A stretch of DNA of 64,000 bases, from NCBI RefSeq assembly GCF_040802235.1, contig NC_133157.1, positions 37,104,501-37,168,500 of the forward strand, given 5' to 3'. Origin of the DNA: Manis javanica (taxonomy: Eukaryota; Chordata; Mammalia; Pholidota; Manidae). Numbering within the stretch: the first letter of the stretch is position 1; each line of letters opens with the position of its first letter. The position numbers and the translations under genes are program-made. Below, one piece after another: positions 12,901 to 23,930 of this stretch. The notes below the pieces were generated by a model, which worked only from the letters and a program-made list of their open reading frames with translations, made no database searches and was not told the origin of the DNA.

Positions 12901-15900
12901 TTCTCTCTGGGTGGGGCTGGAAGAGCAAGACAGAAAGCACCAGGTGCAGGCCTCTCTCCCCATTACTGGAAGGTAGAGGGTATGGGAGGAATGAAGTCAA
13001 TCTGGGCTGGGCACAGTTGTTCCAAGATTGCTGAGACAATTAAAGAATGCATCATGTGTGTAAACACTCTCACCTTGTAACTGGTATATCATACCCGCCA
13101 ATGAATATCAGCAATGTGTTGTTGTAATAATAATAATTACAACAACTTCTAGTTTTTATATGCAGTTTCTAAAGGTTGAACTTCTTTCTGCTTCGTGAAT
13201 TACACAGAATTAGCTGAAGGCAGAATTCCAAAGACTCTCGACCGGTGGGATAGCCGCAGAGCACAGCGTGTGCCATCGGACACAGCCCTCCTTTCGTCAT
13301 GCTTGGTTAGAAAGCTTTGTCCTGGGCTGAAGAAAGGGCCTTGTGTAAGGTGTTTCCTTAATTGGGGTACTATTCTGGCTGCTTTTTCCGACTTCCTGGT
13401 TTTTGTCTTCAGTGGTTTGTTTCCCTGAGTCACCCACCTGAGGCTGGGGTTGGGGGTGCTGGGGTGCTCTGTACTCGCAGGCCTCCTGGCGGACCTCCAG
13501 TTTCTGAGTCTTCTAGTGGGGTCTTAGAGAGAGGGTGTTGGGAATCACACCTATGATGTTGTGTAGCCACTGCACAACGTGTTTCCACAAAGCAGTGGAC
13601 CGTGTTGATCCCGGGAGATACTGAGAAAGAGCACTAAGTGAGAATTCCAGAGTGTTGGACTCCAGCACTGGCTGTCACTTATGTGGCCTTAGTTTCTTCA
13701 TGTCATTGTGTGGAGGAGGCCGGTCAGGGTGAGAGGACATGTGTAGAAGGGCTTGTGAACTGCTAAGTATAAGGGTGGCAATGTCAGTGCTGTTACTGTC
13801 TTTATTAACCTAGGGCCGTGGGAGTTGGTAAGAGCAGAGACCCATGGTGGTGACCTTGAGGGGGCCCTTTCATTGGAGCTTCCCAAAAGGATTGCTGTCA
13901 TTGTATGTTGAAAGCTATCCATTGGTCTACTCATCCATCCATCCATCTATCCATCCAGCAGTTATTTATTGAGCTCTTATTTATGTGCCAGGCACTAGGT
14001 GAACAAAAAAATTTCTAGCTTTCATTGAGTTTACATTCTAGTGGAGGAGACTGAAAATAAACAAGATAAGTAAATAAAATATGAAGTACCTTTGCACCAA
14101 CAGACTCGGTGTTTTGGGACCCAGTCATTTTCATACTCAAGCATGTGTCACCCTCTTGGTTTCTATCGTGGTGTGTATCACACTGCTTCCCACTATACAC
14201 TGTGAGGCCCATAAGGGCAGAGATTGATTTGAGCCTGCCATATTTCTTTGGTGCCTAATTTAGTGAGAAACACCTGGAAGGTACACAGTGTGGTGAGCAA
14301 ACCACCCACAGTCACCCATACAAAGAAGATAAAAAAGTCCCATAGGCCCCAGTTTCCTGGGTATCTTTCCTGGAATCAGTCTGTGTATAGTATATAAGTA
14401 AATGACAGGTTAATAAATGTTTAAATCCTTATTCACCTAACAATACTATCTTAAATATCATTTCCTTTTAGAGCTTCCTTGTTCTTTTAAAAAGCTCTAG
14501 TCCATTATACAGATGTGCCATGATTTATTTAACTAGTTCCCTAGTGATACTGACATTATTGTTTGCAATCTGGCTGGAATGAACATGCCATGGTGCACAA
14601 CATTGTTCCTATGTCATTCATACATTTGCATGTCCTACGGAATAATTCCTAGAAGTGGGATTGCTGACTCAAGGCATGCCATTCAATATTGATTTGTAAC
14701 ATGGGGGCAGAAAACTGAGGCCCAGGAGTGGACCACGTGTAGTGAACAAGTCACCAGTCCCTGTGAGTGTTCTGTTCAAAGGCCTTCTGGCATCTGATAC
14801 CACTTCTTTTGTGTCTGCACCAGGCTGGAGAATCCATGTTCAATCGTGCTAAGCTCCTGAACATTGGCTTTCAAGAAGCCTTGAAGGACTATGACTACAA
14901 CTGCTTTGTGTTTAGCGATGTGGACCTCATTCCAATGAATGACCATAACACCTACAGGTGTTTTTCACAGCCACGGCACATTTCTGTAGCAATGGATAAG
15001 TTTGGATTTAGGTAAGAGATGTTTACCAGAATCTGCAGAAAATATGTTCCTCTGTAACATAATGACTAGAAAATGCAACTCCTCCAGCCCAGGAGTGCCT
15101 CTTTTAGCTCTTGGGGAAGGATGCCTCCTCTGAGAATTGGGTGCTTTTGAAGCTCCAAGTCAGTTATTAGTTGAGAAGAAAAGTGGAGTCCATAAAAGCC
15201 TATACTGCTGCACATGCAGGGGAGAAGAGCTTTTGTGTCTGGGCTGGATCTCATCTGCAGGTTCCAGACAGATGCTATATTTCCTTGCTGTCTTCTCTCC
15301 CCTTTCCCACACAGTTTGGGAAGCAAATTGGAATCATTTTCCTCCTGTAAATTCTTGGGCTTGGATACCTCAGCTCATGTTCCTAGGCACTTTAAGAAGA
15401 AACAATTCTGTTCTCCTGTAGAGCACAGGCTTCTGTATAAACACTGGGGCCCAAACTTTTCCACCAAAATACCCATTAAGGAGGCCAGCTGATGCTTGTC
15501 CCCAGGGGCAGTGGTATAATCCAAAGCATATGCTTTGGTGATGAAAATAGCTTCGTAGTGCTTGTTTTTTTAATGTTAAAAAGTAGTCATAATAAATCTG
15601 CATTTTGTTCTGTATTTATCCATGTTTATATTAACATAAAATTGTTTTCAATCACCTATCAGCTGAGTAACCATGCCTTCCCTCTCCCGCTCTAAGTCCC
15701 CTCAAAGCTGTGAAGGTGTACTACAGGTATCCTGGGCGCTTAGCATCCCTGGCTTAGGCTGCCTCCCATAATGTAGTGAGCCTGTGCCAACCAGCAACCC
15801 TTGGTTAGGTAGAACAGCTTTCTTTCTGGCTCATGTTATTCTCATAATTTCTTTCTATCCTCCCTTGCTTGGGGCATGAGGGCTGTGAGATGAATATAGG

Positions 15901-18900
15901 GATGCTATGAAGTCCTTCCCCCACATCACAGGTATTCAGACCCTAAACTTGCCATCTTAAAAGGGGGAGAATTTGACAGTAAACGTCATTCTGTGCCCTC
16001 CTATCTTCCCTCCTTACCTTCCTGTTTATGTACCTTCTTCTCTTTGAGATACACAGGCTTATACCCTGATCCCTCTTAATTCTTCCCTTGAAGCATGGTA
16101 GTGATCACTTAGTTCTTTACCATAGCACCATGTTTGTTTTACCCAGAAGCAGTTAGACTTGGGGGATAGGTTAGGTAGGTAAGAGAAAGCAGCAGGGACA
16201 ACAAAACCAGATTTTGTCAACTCACTATGTACTTCCCCTGAGGTGGTGAAGAGTCCATTTCTGTAAAAACCTTGATTATGAAAAAACCTCATTGGCCTGG
16301 CCGCCTCTGGTTCAAACCCTCACCTGTAAACAAGCACAGGCTGTAGGTGAGGTATGCCAAAAGATGGATGACTTGGCACCTAACTGATGACATCTAATTG
16401 CAAATAGATTGACTACCGGTCATTAGAGCAGCTCCCCAGGGACCTTTGCTTATGGGTACTTACAGTCAGAATTCCTGCATGTATTTGAAAATAATAATTG
16501 CATCTTTTTTTCATACATTCTATATGGTTTGTCTGTCTCTGCCCCTCAGAGTCTGAGGTAGAGTTTTCCTTTATTTGTATGATGGGTTTTGGTCTCTTTG
16601 GGTTCCAGTAAGAGTGCTAGTGTTGTTGGGGCTGCACAGAGGGTCATCATAAAACCACAGCTTTTAAAGTGCCCACAGGAAGGCCTCGCATGGCCTCTGG
16701 GAACATCCTGATTCGTAATTCTCATCAGTGCTTCTTCTGCATCCCTCAAGAGTCCATGACTCATAACCATTGAAATACTGAAATACAAAAAGGTTTGGAA
16801 GGCTGAGAGCCCAGATGCCCTACTGCATAAAAATGTGTCAAATAGATTTACCATTATATGTTTTGCTAAGTCAGGGTATGGTAGAAATTTCCAAGAAAAT
16901 TTTATTTTAGCAAATTTTCAGAAAGGCAGCCTTGACTGTTGGGGGTCAGTGCTCAAACCACTTACACCTTTGGAAGAATGAAAGGTAGAATGGTACATGG
17001 GAAGGCGGGGTGTGACAGGGTGGGTACAGGGAAACTCTAAAACAATCTTAGTTTCCAAGACCTCCAGGATAAAGATGTCTTGTGTAGGAGCAGGACACGT
17101 GGGGCAAAACAACTGGGCTTTTTTGTTCTTGGGTCACTGACTGATTTTTCTAAATAAACCACAGAAGCAACATGGTATTCTCCAAAAGAGCAAGATTCTA
17201 CTTTATTTATCTGTGTCTTCTCTAAGATAAGTAGAATGTGATATAAAAACAAAACAAAGAAAACCCTTAAATCCCCAATTTATTCTTCTGTGGAGAATAA
17301 AAGTACCTTTAGAATTGTTTATTTTTGAGCAAGCTTTACTTTGAACTGTCAAAACTTACTAACCACTGTTTCTTTGTGTATGTTCGTTCCCCCCAGCCTG
17401 CCTTATGTTCAGTATTTTGGAGGTGTCTCTGCTCTAAGTAAACAACAGTTTCTCACCATCAATGGATTTCCTAATAATTACTGGGGCTGGGGAGGTGAAG
17501 ATGATGACATTTTTAACAGGTAATGGTCACAAGTTATATCTGTTTCTTCCCTGTCTCCCTTTACTTCCAGTTTTTTAATCAGTGCCTCATTATTGTGCAA
17601 GGATTGACCCTCAGGAGAGACATGGTCCCCACTCCAACGAAATTCTTAAGTGGGCCCTGCTGTAGGTGCTATTGGTGTTGAGGAATGTCTTTGAGAACAT
17701 TAGGTTCTGTGACTTTTGCATTAGCCTTGGAAAATGTAAAATGGAACCAAATGAAGAGTGAGTTTACTTTGATTTATACCACATGCTGTTTTGTTCTGAA
17801 GAATTAGACATGTGTTAACATACACAAAAGAGGACACAATAGTATAATGAACCTCTGTAGACCCACCTGGCCCCAACAAGCATTTCTCCATGGCCAGCCC
17901 TGCTTCATCTACACCCTGGGGCTCATTGTAAGCTGGAAAGTCTTTATCATGTGGGTTGACATTGCAGAGGGTAAAAAAAGTCCGTCAGTGGCATTTGAAA
18001 CCATGCTCTTAAAAAAAAGAAACAAGAAGGAACCATGCCGTTCCCCATTCTTCTGGCAGTGGTGGCTTCAGCCCTGCCCAGTGAAAATGATAAACACCAT
18101 CTCCCTCTGGGAGCTAGAGTGAGCTTGTCACTGTGTTTGGTATCAGAATACACCCTAGTGCCTTCCCAAATTGGAGTAAATTAATTTGATCAATTAACAG
18201 AAGGTGTTTGTCAGAGAAGCACCCAAGTCATTCCAGGTTAGGTTTGTGTGAGAACTTAGCATAACCCAATATGTAGGCCTTGAGGACAACTTCAGTTTTA
18301 GAGTATGAAGACTGATTAGCATGCACTTACTGAGCAACTGTGGCATGCAGAGCACTGTGTAAAGCAGGCCCAGAGGGGAGGACACTGAAGCTCTGGACAC
18401 CTGTGTAGATGCTGGGCCCAGGTGACAGTGTGTAGGGCTGATGTGACGCTGCAGACCTGAGTGGTCAGACAGGTCGCTGGAGCGGGGAGCACTGAGAGGA
18501 CCTGGAAGGCTGAGTGGTTCATGGAGCAGCTGTCTTACAGGATAAAGGCCCTAACTCTAACACGCCTACTCATGGTGTGCCAGGCGCTAGAGCGGTAGTG
18601 GGCAAGGTGAGGCCAGAAGGCTTTAAGTAGTCTGGGACCAGCCAGTCCTGCCTCTTAACTAACTTCTGTATTCCTGCTTTGCTTTTGGTCCTCATTCCTT
18701 TCCCCGAGACCTGCACAGAGTCTTCCACTCTGTTGGCTGCCCTGCTCCCTGCTTCCCATTGTTATACTGCTTATCAGAGAGACTTCCATTGGCCAAAATC
18801 CTTTGGGAAACACGGCATGATGCATTCTTCTCACTCACTGGTGCCATTCTTTGGGGCACTGAAGCTCTGAGAAGGCCTCTGTGATGAGCCTTTGCCCTTC

Positions 18901-19865
18901 TTTTCAGCCTCATCTGAGGCCACTTCCTACCCCAGACCCTTCTCACTAGTCCCTGCAATCCTGTTATTCCCTGAGGGCCCTGTGCTATCTCTCACCACCC
19001 TGTCCTTTTCTTTGCTGTCCTTGCAGCTGGAAATGCTCTGGCAGACACCCATTTGTCTCTGTGACATGGCTCTGCAAGCTAGCTCAGGTAGAGTTAGTTG
19101 CTTCTACCTCTGTGCTCCACAACCTTGCCCTCCTGTGTTCCACATATCCACGGTGTAAGTTCTGGGAGGGCAGACAGCCCCAGTGCCTGGTGCAGAATAG
19201 TCACCCACACAAACCACAGACCAGTGGTAAAAGGACATGGGGAAGGGGTGTAAATTGTAATGAGGACCACACTGGGCTGGGGTATGGGCTGAGTGAGAAC
19301 AGTAAGCAGGATGATGAACAGGGCCACAGTCTTGCAGCCGGGCTATTGAACATAGGCCTATGGGAGTTCCACGAGGATGACTTGTCCTTTTATTTCTCTT
19401 GCAGGTTAGTTTTTAGAGGCATGTCAGTATCTCGCCCAAATACTATAGTTGGCAAGTGTCGGATGATCCGCCACTCAAGAGACAAGAAAAATGAACCCAA
19501 TCCCCAGAGGTGCGTTGTGTTCATTTATATTCCTTCTCTCTTTTGGTTGGGCAGGCTGCAGGAATGAGGCTCTGGAGAGGGCTCCGTCCTCAAGGGAAAG
19601 GAAGAGTAGTTCAGTCCTTGGACAGGGGGTGGAGTAGGTAGGGGGCAGGCATGACAATGAAGTCCATTTAATGTTTTTTTTTCTTAAAGATTTTTGTTTT
19701 GACACCAATCCTTTGCCCTTGTTTCCTTGCAGGTTTGACCGAATTGCACACACAAAAGAAACAATGCTCTCTGATGGTTTGAACACACTCACCTACCAGG
19801 TGCTGGACATACAGAGATATCCCTTATATACCAAAATCACAGTGGACATCGGGACACCAAGCTAG
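593..19865 (+). CDS. B4GALT1: B4GALT1, beta-1,4-galactosyltransferase 1 (partial gene, exons 2-6)
   Basis: Spliced CDS is join(593..828,14824..15011,17397..17519,19405..19509,19733..19865); exon 1 (cytosolic tail, membrane anchor, stem) lies upstream of the window. The enzyme is a type II trans-Golgi protein that moves galactose from UDP-Gal to terminal GlcNAc, and with alpha-lactalbumin to glucose to make lactose. The exons encode about 260 residues, equal to human residues 138-398, i.e. most of the catalytic domain. Visible in human numbering: the D248-V-D250 metal motif, Tyr285 of the donor pocket, the W308-G-W-G-G-E-D-D-D loop, and metal ligands Met340 and His343. Cys172, Cys243 and Cys262 are kept; the partner of Cys172 should be in exon 1. 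All reading phases join without stops, so the gene looks intact. Paralogue B4GALT2 is less likely given near-identity to B4GALT1 and the SMU1 neighbour. Recognition is from memory of the family, not a search. Confidence 0.97.
879..907. repeat. (TG)n microsatellite
   Basis: About 14 uninterrupted TG units just downstream of the exon 2 donor. Likely length-polymorphic; alternating purine-pyrimidine DNA of this kind can adopt Z form, but nothing here shows function. Confidence 0.97.
4330..4430 (-). repeat. MIR SINE fragment
   Basis: Reads as the reverse of the MIR core: GGTGAGAAAACTGAAGCTCA, then an AGTCAGAGGTCACAGTAGGA-like part. Divergent, so an ancient copy. Confidence 0.55.
5720..5960 (+). 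repeat. L2 LINE fragment, decayed
   Basis: The order of phrases (CCACACTGGACTCC, then GTGCCTTTG, then a CTGCTCTCTTTCC-like part) follows the L2 3' region. Highly diverged; edges are approximate. Confidence 0.4.
8020..8300 (-). repeat. Old L1-like fragment
   Basis: A/T-rich sequence with the pattern of an old mammalian L1 3' part in reverse (ATTGTCCCATGTTATTTTAT, then AATAATACCATAATGAATATC). Family assignment is weak. Confidence 0.35.
8787..8860 (+). mobile_element. Tiny 5'-truncated young L1 with target-site duplication
   Basis: About 74 bp ending in AGATTAATGATACC plus an A-rich tail, flanked by a perfect 15-bp direct repeat AAAAATCAGAGGCCT (8772-8786 and 8861-8875). Its 3' end matches the reverse complement of the 3' end of the full-length L1 at 46814-46860, so both belong to one family. 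It is in sense orientation in B4GALT1 intron 2. The exact left edge is uncertain by a few bases because of the shared A/T bases. Confidence 0.85.
9720..10320 (+). repeat. L2 LINE 3' end
   Basis: Typical L2 phrases appear in order: AAACCCTCAAGGGCTCCCTA, CACATGATTTGGTCCATG, then CAAAAGCAGGGCCTGTGTCT and CCCAATAAACTACAAGAATG. Diverged and ancient. Confidence 0.6.
10399..11045 (-). repeat. Old L1 (L1M-type) 3' end
   Basis: In reverse orientation it carries the usual L1M 3' UTR (TTATTGAGATATAATCACAT) followed by the ORF2 end (GGATTTGCCTATTCTGGACA, then GCTATTTTGAATAATGCTGC). A T/C-rich tract at 10360-10398 precedes it. ORF2 is decayed. Confidence 0.85.
11835..12010 (-). repeat. MIR SINE
   Basis: Contains the reversed MIR core with GTGAGGAAACTGAGGCCTAA and GCCCAAAGTCACATATTTAG. 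Clear but diverged. Confidence 0.8.
13930..14085 (-). repeat. L2 LINE 3' end
   Basis: The reversed L2 end reads TTATTGAGCTCTTATTTATG, TGCCAGGCACTAGG, then TTTACATTCTAGTGGAGGAG. A short CCAT-rich run precedes it. Confidence 0.75.
14440..14700 (-). repeat. Old L1-type fragment
   Basis: Reads as a reversed old L1 ORF2 end: TGATTTATTTAACTAGTTCC, then AATAATTCCTAGAAGTGGGA. It ends about 120 bp before exon 3. Confidence 0.6.
14824..15011 (+). CDS. B4GALT1: B4GALT1 exon 3
   Basis: A 188-bp exon with acceptor CTGCACCAG ending at 14823 and donor GTAAGA from 15012. It starts in phase 0 and ends two bases into a Ser codon. It encodes residues 217-278 by human numbering, with FSDVDLIPMND holding the catalytic metal-binding D-x-D (248-250), and Cys243 and Cys262, which form a disulfide in the known structures. 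The first residues, AGESMFNRAK, differ from the human AGDTIFNRAK as I recall it; these are conservative changes outside the active site. Confidence 0.96.
15012..17396 (+). other. B4GALT1: B4GALT1 intron 3 (2.4 kb)
   Basis: Intron between exons 3 and 4, with GTAAGA donor and a T/C-rich acceptor. I recognised no confident repeat or gene; the several short open frames on both strands lack any family resemblance. Confidence 0.85.
17397..17519 (+). CDS. B4GALT1: B4GALT1 exon 4
   Basis: A 123-bp exon with acceptor CCCCCCAG ending at 17396 and donor GTAATG from 17520. It completes Ser279 and ends two bases into Arg320. It carries LPYVQYFGGVSAL with Tyr285 (bovine Tyr289), the residue that shapes donor sugar choice. 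It also has the flexible GWGGEDDD loop, whose Trp310, Glu313 and Asp314 gate and bind the acceptor GlcNAc. Every key residue I can check is present. Confidence 0.97.
17520..19404 (+). other. B4GALT1: B4GALT1 intron 4 (1.9 kb)
   Basis: Intron between exons 4 and 5. Around 17800-17910 the text resembles an old L1M 3'-UTR piece (ACACAATAGTATAATGAACC). Positions 18890-19205 resemble a decayed L2 3' region. The rest looks unique. Confidence 0.8.
18890..19205 (+). repeat. L2-like fragment
   Basis: Phrases such as GTTCCACATATCCACGG and GTGCCTGGTGCAGAATAGTC follow the L2 3' end loosely. Low confidence because divergence is high. Confidence 0.35.
19405..19509 (+). CDS. B4GALT1: B4GALT1 exon 5
   Basis: A 105-bp exon with acceptor TCTCTTGCAG ending at 19404 and donor GTGCGT from 19510. 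It completes Arg320 and ends two bases into Arg355. It encodes the segment with MIRHSRDKKNEPNPQ, where Met340 and His343 complete the Mn2+ site together with Asp250. The frame stays open past the donor for about 56 bp, but the next exon, only 223 bp away, continues the protein in the expected phase. Confidence 0.96.
19733..19865 (+). CDS. B4GALT1: B4GALT1 exon 6, coding part and stop
   Basis: The last coding segment follows acceptor TTTCCTTGCAG ending at 19732. It encodes residues 356-398 of the human protein, from FDRIAHTKETMLSDGLN to a C-terminus of TVDIGTPS, then TAG at 19863-19865. The conserved end and length show that the C-terminus is intact. The frame continues directly from exon 5. 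Confidence 0.97.
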
Positions 19866-22600
19866 CATTTTGGTGCATTAATAAGAGACCTGAAAATGGC
19901 CAGGGACCTCGTAGTGTGTCTCTGCCAATCTGCTGGGCTGGTCCCTCTCATCTTTACCAAACAGAGCGATAGGCCCCCTTCGCTCATCATTCAGATGCCT
20001 TTCCAGATGACCAGGACGAAGGGGATATTTTGCCTCCAACTTGGCTCAGCATGTGAATTCCTAGCTCTACGAGGTGTTTATAAGCATAGAAACCGTCAGC
20101 CTTTGGCGGGTTCTTGGCATGTTGAGAGAGTCACCCCAAAGAATCAGAGCTGTACACAGCCCAAAATTTGGTGACTGGGACTCATTCCCAGTGATAAACT
20201 GATAATTTGTTGTGAAATAGGTAAGAATTTCGCTTTAAATTTTGGTATTCTTATTACCTTATGAAAAATTGGAGAGTGCTGCTGAGATTAGATTGGTGTG
20301 ATGTTTTTGGTTGTCATATTTTAACAGAAAAACACACAATTTCAATCATTCTCATTTTACCCCTCCCCTGACCTCCTTTCACTGGTATGCTGAACTATTA
20401 CAATCATTATGTGTGTGTGTCTTTTCTTAGCAAAATAATTTAAAAACTTGAGCCTTGGACATTTTGCCCTGCTAACGTGTGACTTCCAAGGCCGCTTTAG
20501 CCATCAGAGCAGAAGCCTTGGGTTTCTCACATTCAGTGGCCTTTCTCCAGATTGTCTGATTTCTGAATGTAAAGACTTTTTTTAAAATAGCAGTTCATAG
20601 TATTTTAAACAAAGAACAAATCAGGTTCTAATTATGATCTAGCTTGATTTTGTGTTGATCCAGATTTGCATAGCTGTTTAGTGTTAAGTCATGGCACAAT
20701 CTGTTTTTCCTATTTTTCTGAGCATGCTATGTGAACTTGAATTTCCTATGTATTTTTATTGTGGTGTTTTAAATGTGGGAAGGGGATTGAGCATTTTTTA
20801 GGGGAAAAAAATTATGTGTGCTGTAGTGGCCATGAACAGGCCTTTGATTTAGCTGGCAGGCCAGGTTTTGTGAAGAGCGAAATCACCTTTAGGCCCTTTG
20901 AGTCAGCAAGGGCCTCCTGGTCAGCATTATCCTGCCAGACTCCTGGGGGGACCTCCACCTCCACTGACTTACCCTGGGACCTCCTGTCTGGGCCTAGGCT
21001 GGGGAGCTATAGGTGACAGCAATCAGGTTGTTTACTGGCCCTTAGCCTGAGGAGATGGAGAAACCTCCATTTTGTTCCCCCTGCCCCTGCCTCCCTGAGG
21101 CTCTGCCAGCCATACTGCCTGGCCCACCCTGAAGGACCCGTTCTTCTTCCTCCCCCTTCCTGCCTTCTGCTGTCTTTCTCATTCTTCCATCCCCCTTTTT
21201 GTTCCTTTGCCTCTTACCTGTGGCACTCAGGGTCAAACAGACCTCATTCTTCAATATGAATGTGCCTTTTAATTAGTGATCTAGAAAGTTCAGCTGAACC
21301 CACCTATAATCCCCCATGACCACTCTGGTGCCTAAAGCCTCGCACTCCCTCTCAGGTTTTTAGCAGGTGCTCCCACTTCAGGGAGGCTGATCTGCTGGGG
21401 TGTCTTCCCCAAACACACCTCTGCTGGGAGAGATTTAGCCTTCTGGGGTGAGATGTTCAAGGCAGTTTCTACCACTGTGTCCATCCTGTGCTAAGGCAAA
21501 AGATTCAGCTGTCTAATCCCAGGGTTGACCCTCCAGTTGGTGGCAGCCTGGATACCACCCATCACTGACCTCTTGGGGTCCAGCCTCAGTGTGGAGGCTG
21601 AGCCGTGCCTCCAGTCTTACCTGTGCCTTTATTGCTTTGAGCATCCCAGATTGCAGGCTTGGTTCTTTTTCCAGAAGTCTTTGTATTGGTTAAAAATTAT
21701 TTTCCAATGCAGAAGCAGCTAGGCTATGCAAAGAGTATTCCTTCTGTCAGTTCCCCACTCCTTAATGGCAATGTTAATATATATATAAGAATGACTGCAC
21801 TGAGGGAGTTTTGGGAAATGCAAAGAATGAAGGACTCTCTTTTTGTCCCCAGATCCTGACTTTTACAAAGTGCCTTAAAGAAAGAAAACAAATACCCTGA
21901 GTGGTAACTTCTTTGTTACTTCCTTTACTCTTAAAACAAAGTTGTGACCTTTTTTTCCTTTATGTTCTCCTATTACATTTTCCTTGATGTTCCATTGGAA
22001 TAGTCAAGTTTATGGTTCATTCTGAGAACCAGTGAAATCCTGCTTCACCTGTCCCTCACTTGCTGCCTTTCTGGTGCTCTCATGGGGCCCACCTTGGCCC
22101 ACAGTTAGGCCTGGATGCTTGCCTGGCTCATGAGATGCTGCCAGTTCTGTTTCCTCCCTGGGGAGTTCAGGGCTCAGCATTCAAGGAACATTTCCTTCAC
22201 CTGGAAGTTGTCACCATGAAGCCATCATGTGCTTGCTCTTCTCTGTTTCTGTCTATCCCAGTGCTGGTGACCCTGTAAAGTGGCCTTTGAGAAATGAAAG
22301 GTCATAGGGCTTAGGTGGCACAAGAGGGTAAAGGAAATGGTGGCGCTGGCTCTCAGCCTAGGCAGGCCTCTGCTGACGTTGGGGCTGGGCATGGGGTGCC
22401 CACACTGCCAGGACAGCAGCTTTCTTGTCCTAGAGAACTGTTATGCTATGTATTTTGACTTGCCATGTATGCAAATATATGAATTTACCATTATAAGTGG
22501 GAGGATTGTTGTCTGACATGGGTGTTCAAAACAGAACTGTATTTTTACCTTTAAAATCTGGTAATATAACATGAATAAATGACCCTATCTTTGTAACTGC
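19866..22600 (+). other. B4GALT1: B4GALT1 3' UTR
   Basis: About 2.7 kb of sequence follows the stop codon, without splice-like breaks or large inserted repeats, and ends near a canonical AATAAA. The length is like that of the long human 3' UTR. It contains A/T-rich stretches (20580-20660, 20700-20820) and a short TG run near 20410. The cleavage point is inferred to lie 15-25 bases after the signal, so the 3' edge is approximate. Confidence 0.85.
22574..22579 (+). terminator. B4GALT1: B4GALT1 polyadenylation signal AATAAA
   Basis: A canonical hexamer lies 2.7 kb after the stop codon. The sequence around it (ATGAATAAATGACCC) resembles the end of the human B4GALT1 mRNA as I recall it. A T/G-rich stretch follows at about 22600-22620, as expected for a downstream element. 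Confidence 0.8.
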
Positions 22601-22829
22601 AGGTGGTTTCTTTTCTGATTGAAGGGATTTGGGCTCTGCCAGAGCTGGAGTGCAGTGACTCGGGCTTCGTGTTGGGAGGATCTGAGGAAAGCAGAGATCT
22701 GCCTCCTGGGCCTGACTCGCTCAGCGGGTATCATACCTGGGGGTAAGGGATGGGGGTAGTCTTACCTGGGTATGCTCCACTCACCTCCCTGGAATCACAC
22801 AGTTGGAGTATACACATCTCCCTGGAATC

Positions 22830-22975
22830 AGCCATTTCCCCATCTGAGCCTTATTTTCTTATCTATAAAACGGAAAAAATAACAAAGAGACCTTTTGAGT
22901 CTTAAAAGAAATGGTGTATCTAAAATGATTACTGATACCCCACAGGTACTCACTACACAGTAGCTAGTGCCAATT
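22830..22975 (+). repeat. MIR SINE fragment
   Basis: Shows CCCCATCTGAGCCTTATTTT followed by TATCTATAAAACGG, the MIR sense core, and an end resembling the MIR 3' part. Confidence 0.6.
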
Positions 22976-23659
22976 CAGAGTAGAATTTACCCTAGGAATT
23001 CTCTGGTCACATTCTGCTATTTTCAAATGCCTGCAGAGTTCTCAGAGCCATTTACACAAGGTGTTCACAGTGTAACTTAAATGATATTATCCAAAATAAG
23101 ATTTCTTGTCAGTCCCAGGAAATTTCACCAGGTGCTCTGAAGGGTCTTTGCTGTGATCCAAGGACTTGAGACAAGAAAGTAGACTGGGTACCTGCTCCTG
23201 CTCCTCAGTGCCCCTGGGGTCAGGCACCAGCAGCCTCCTCTATGTGCTGGTTGAATTGAATTGGCATCTGGAAGAAGTGGGCCAGATGAGACCGCTGTGC
23301 AGAAAAGGTCACCCTGCTGTTTAGGCTCAGGGAGTTGCAGACAGACCAGGCTAGGATGGAGTTGTGCATGTGGCACCAGTTGGGAAACAGGAACAGGAAG
23401 AGCAGCCCCTTATAGACCTCCCTGGGGCCGTCTAGCTGTCTCCACCCATCCCTGTGACTGCTAGAAGGATCCCTAGTAGTTTCAGGCCTGAACAGGGTTC
23501 AGATCTGAGCTTAAACAGGAGATTTTGGTCCTTTGGACAAAGTGCTGCCTTACAGGGCTTTGCATGCTGTAAGATCTGGGTTTCGTGAACTGCTGTTCCC
23601 TCCCCAGAAAGGCACATATCCACAAACATGCATATGCACTAACACGTGTAACACACCTG

Positions 23660-23930
23660 TCATCTGGCTGTGAGAGGCCAGAAATGCCTCAGTTTAAATC
23701 CTGCTGTTGCCTCTTTCTTCCTAGTCCTGTGATCTTGAACAATATCACTTAGCCTCTCTGCACCTCAGTTTGTCCATCTTTGTTTTGGAGATTACAGTAC
23801 CTATTCATATATTTGTTATGAAGATCAAGTGAATTAATGCTTATAAAGCACTGAGAACATGCCTGGCTCATAATAAACATTATACATGTTATAAATGTTT
23901 GTTAATTTTTGTTAAATTTTAAAAAATACA
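23660..23930 (+). repeat. MIR SINE, near full length
   Basis: Sense MIR from AAATCCTGCTGTTGCC through TAGCCTCTCTGCACCTCAGT to GCCTGGCTCATAATAAACAT. One of the clearest copies here. Confidence 0.85.

Larger units (their letters stand above)
829..14823 (+). other. B4GALT1: B4GALT1 intron 2 (14.0 kb)
   Basis: A long intron between two exons that join in frame. It holds a TG microsatellite (879), MIR pieces (4330, 11835), L2 pieces (5720, 9720, 13930), old L1 pieces (8020, 10399, 14440) and a very small young L1 insertion (8787). I recognised nothing in 915-4300, 6000-8000, 11050-11830 and 12010-13900 beyond unique intronic DNA. A 7600-7615 T/C-rich tract and a GC-rich patch at 7640-7900 are present but show no gene. 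Confidence 0.85.
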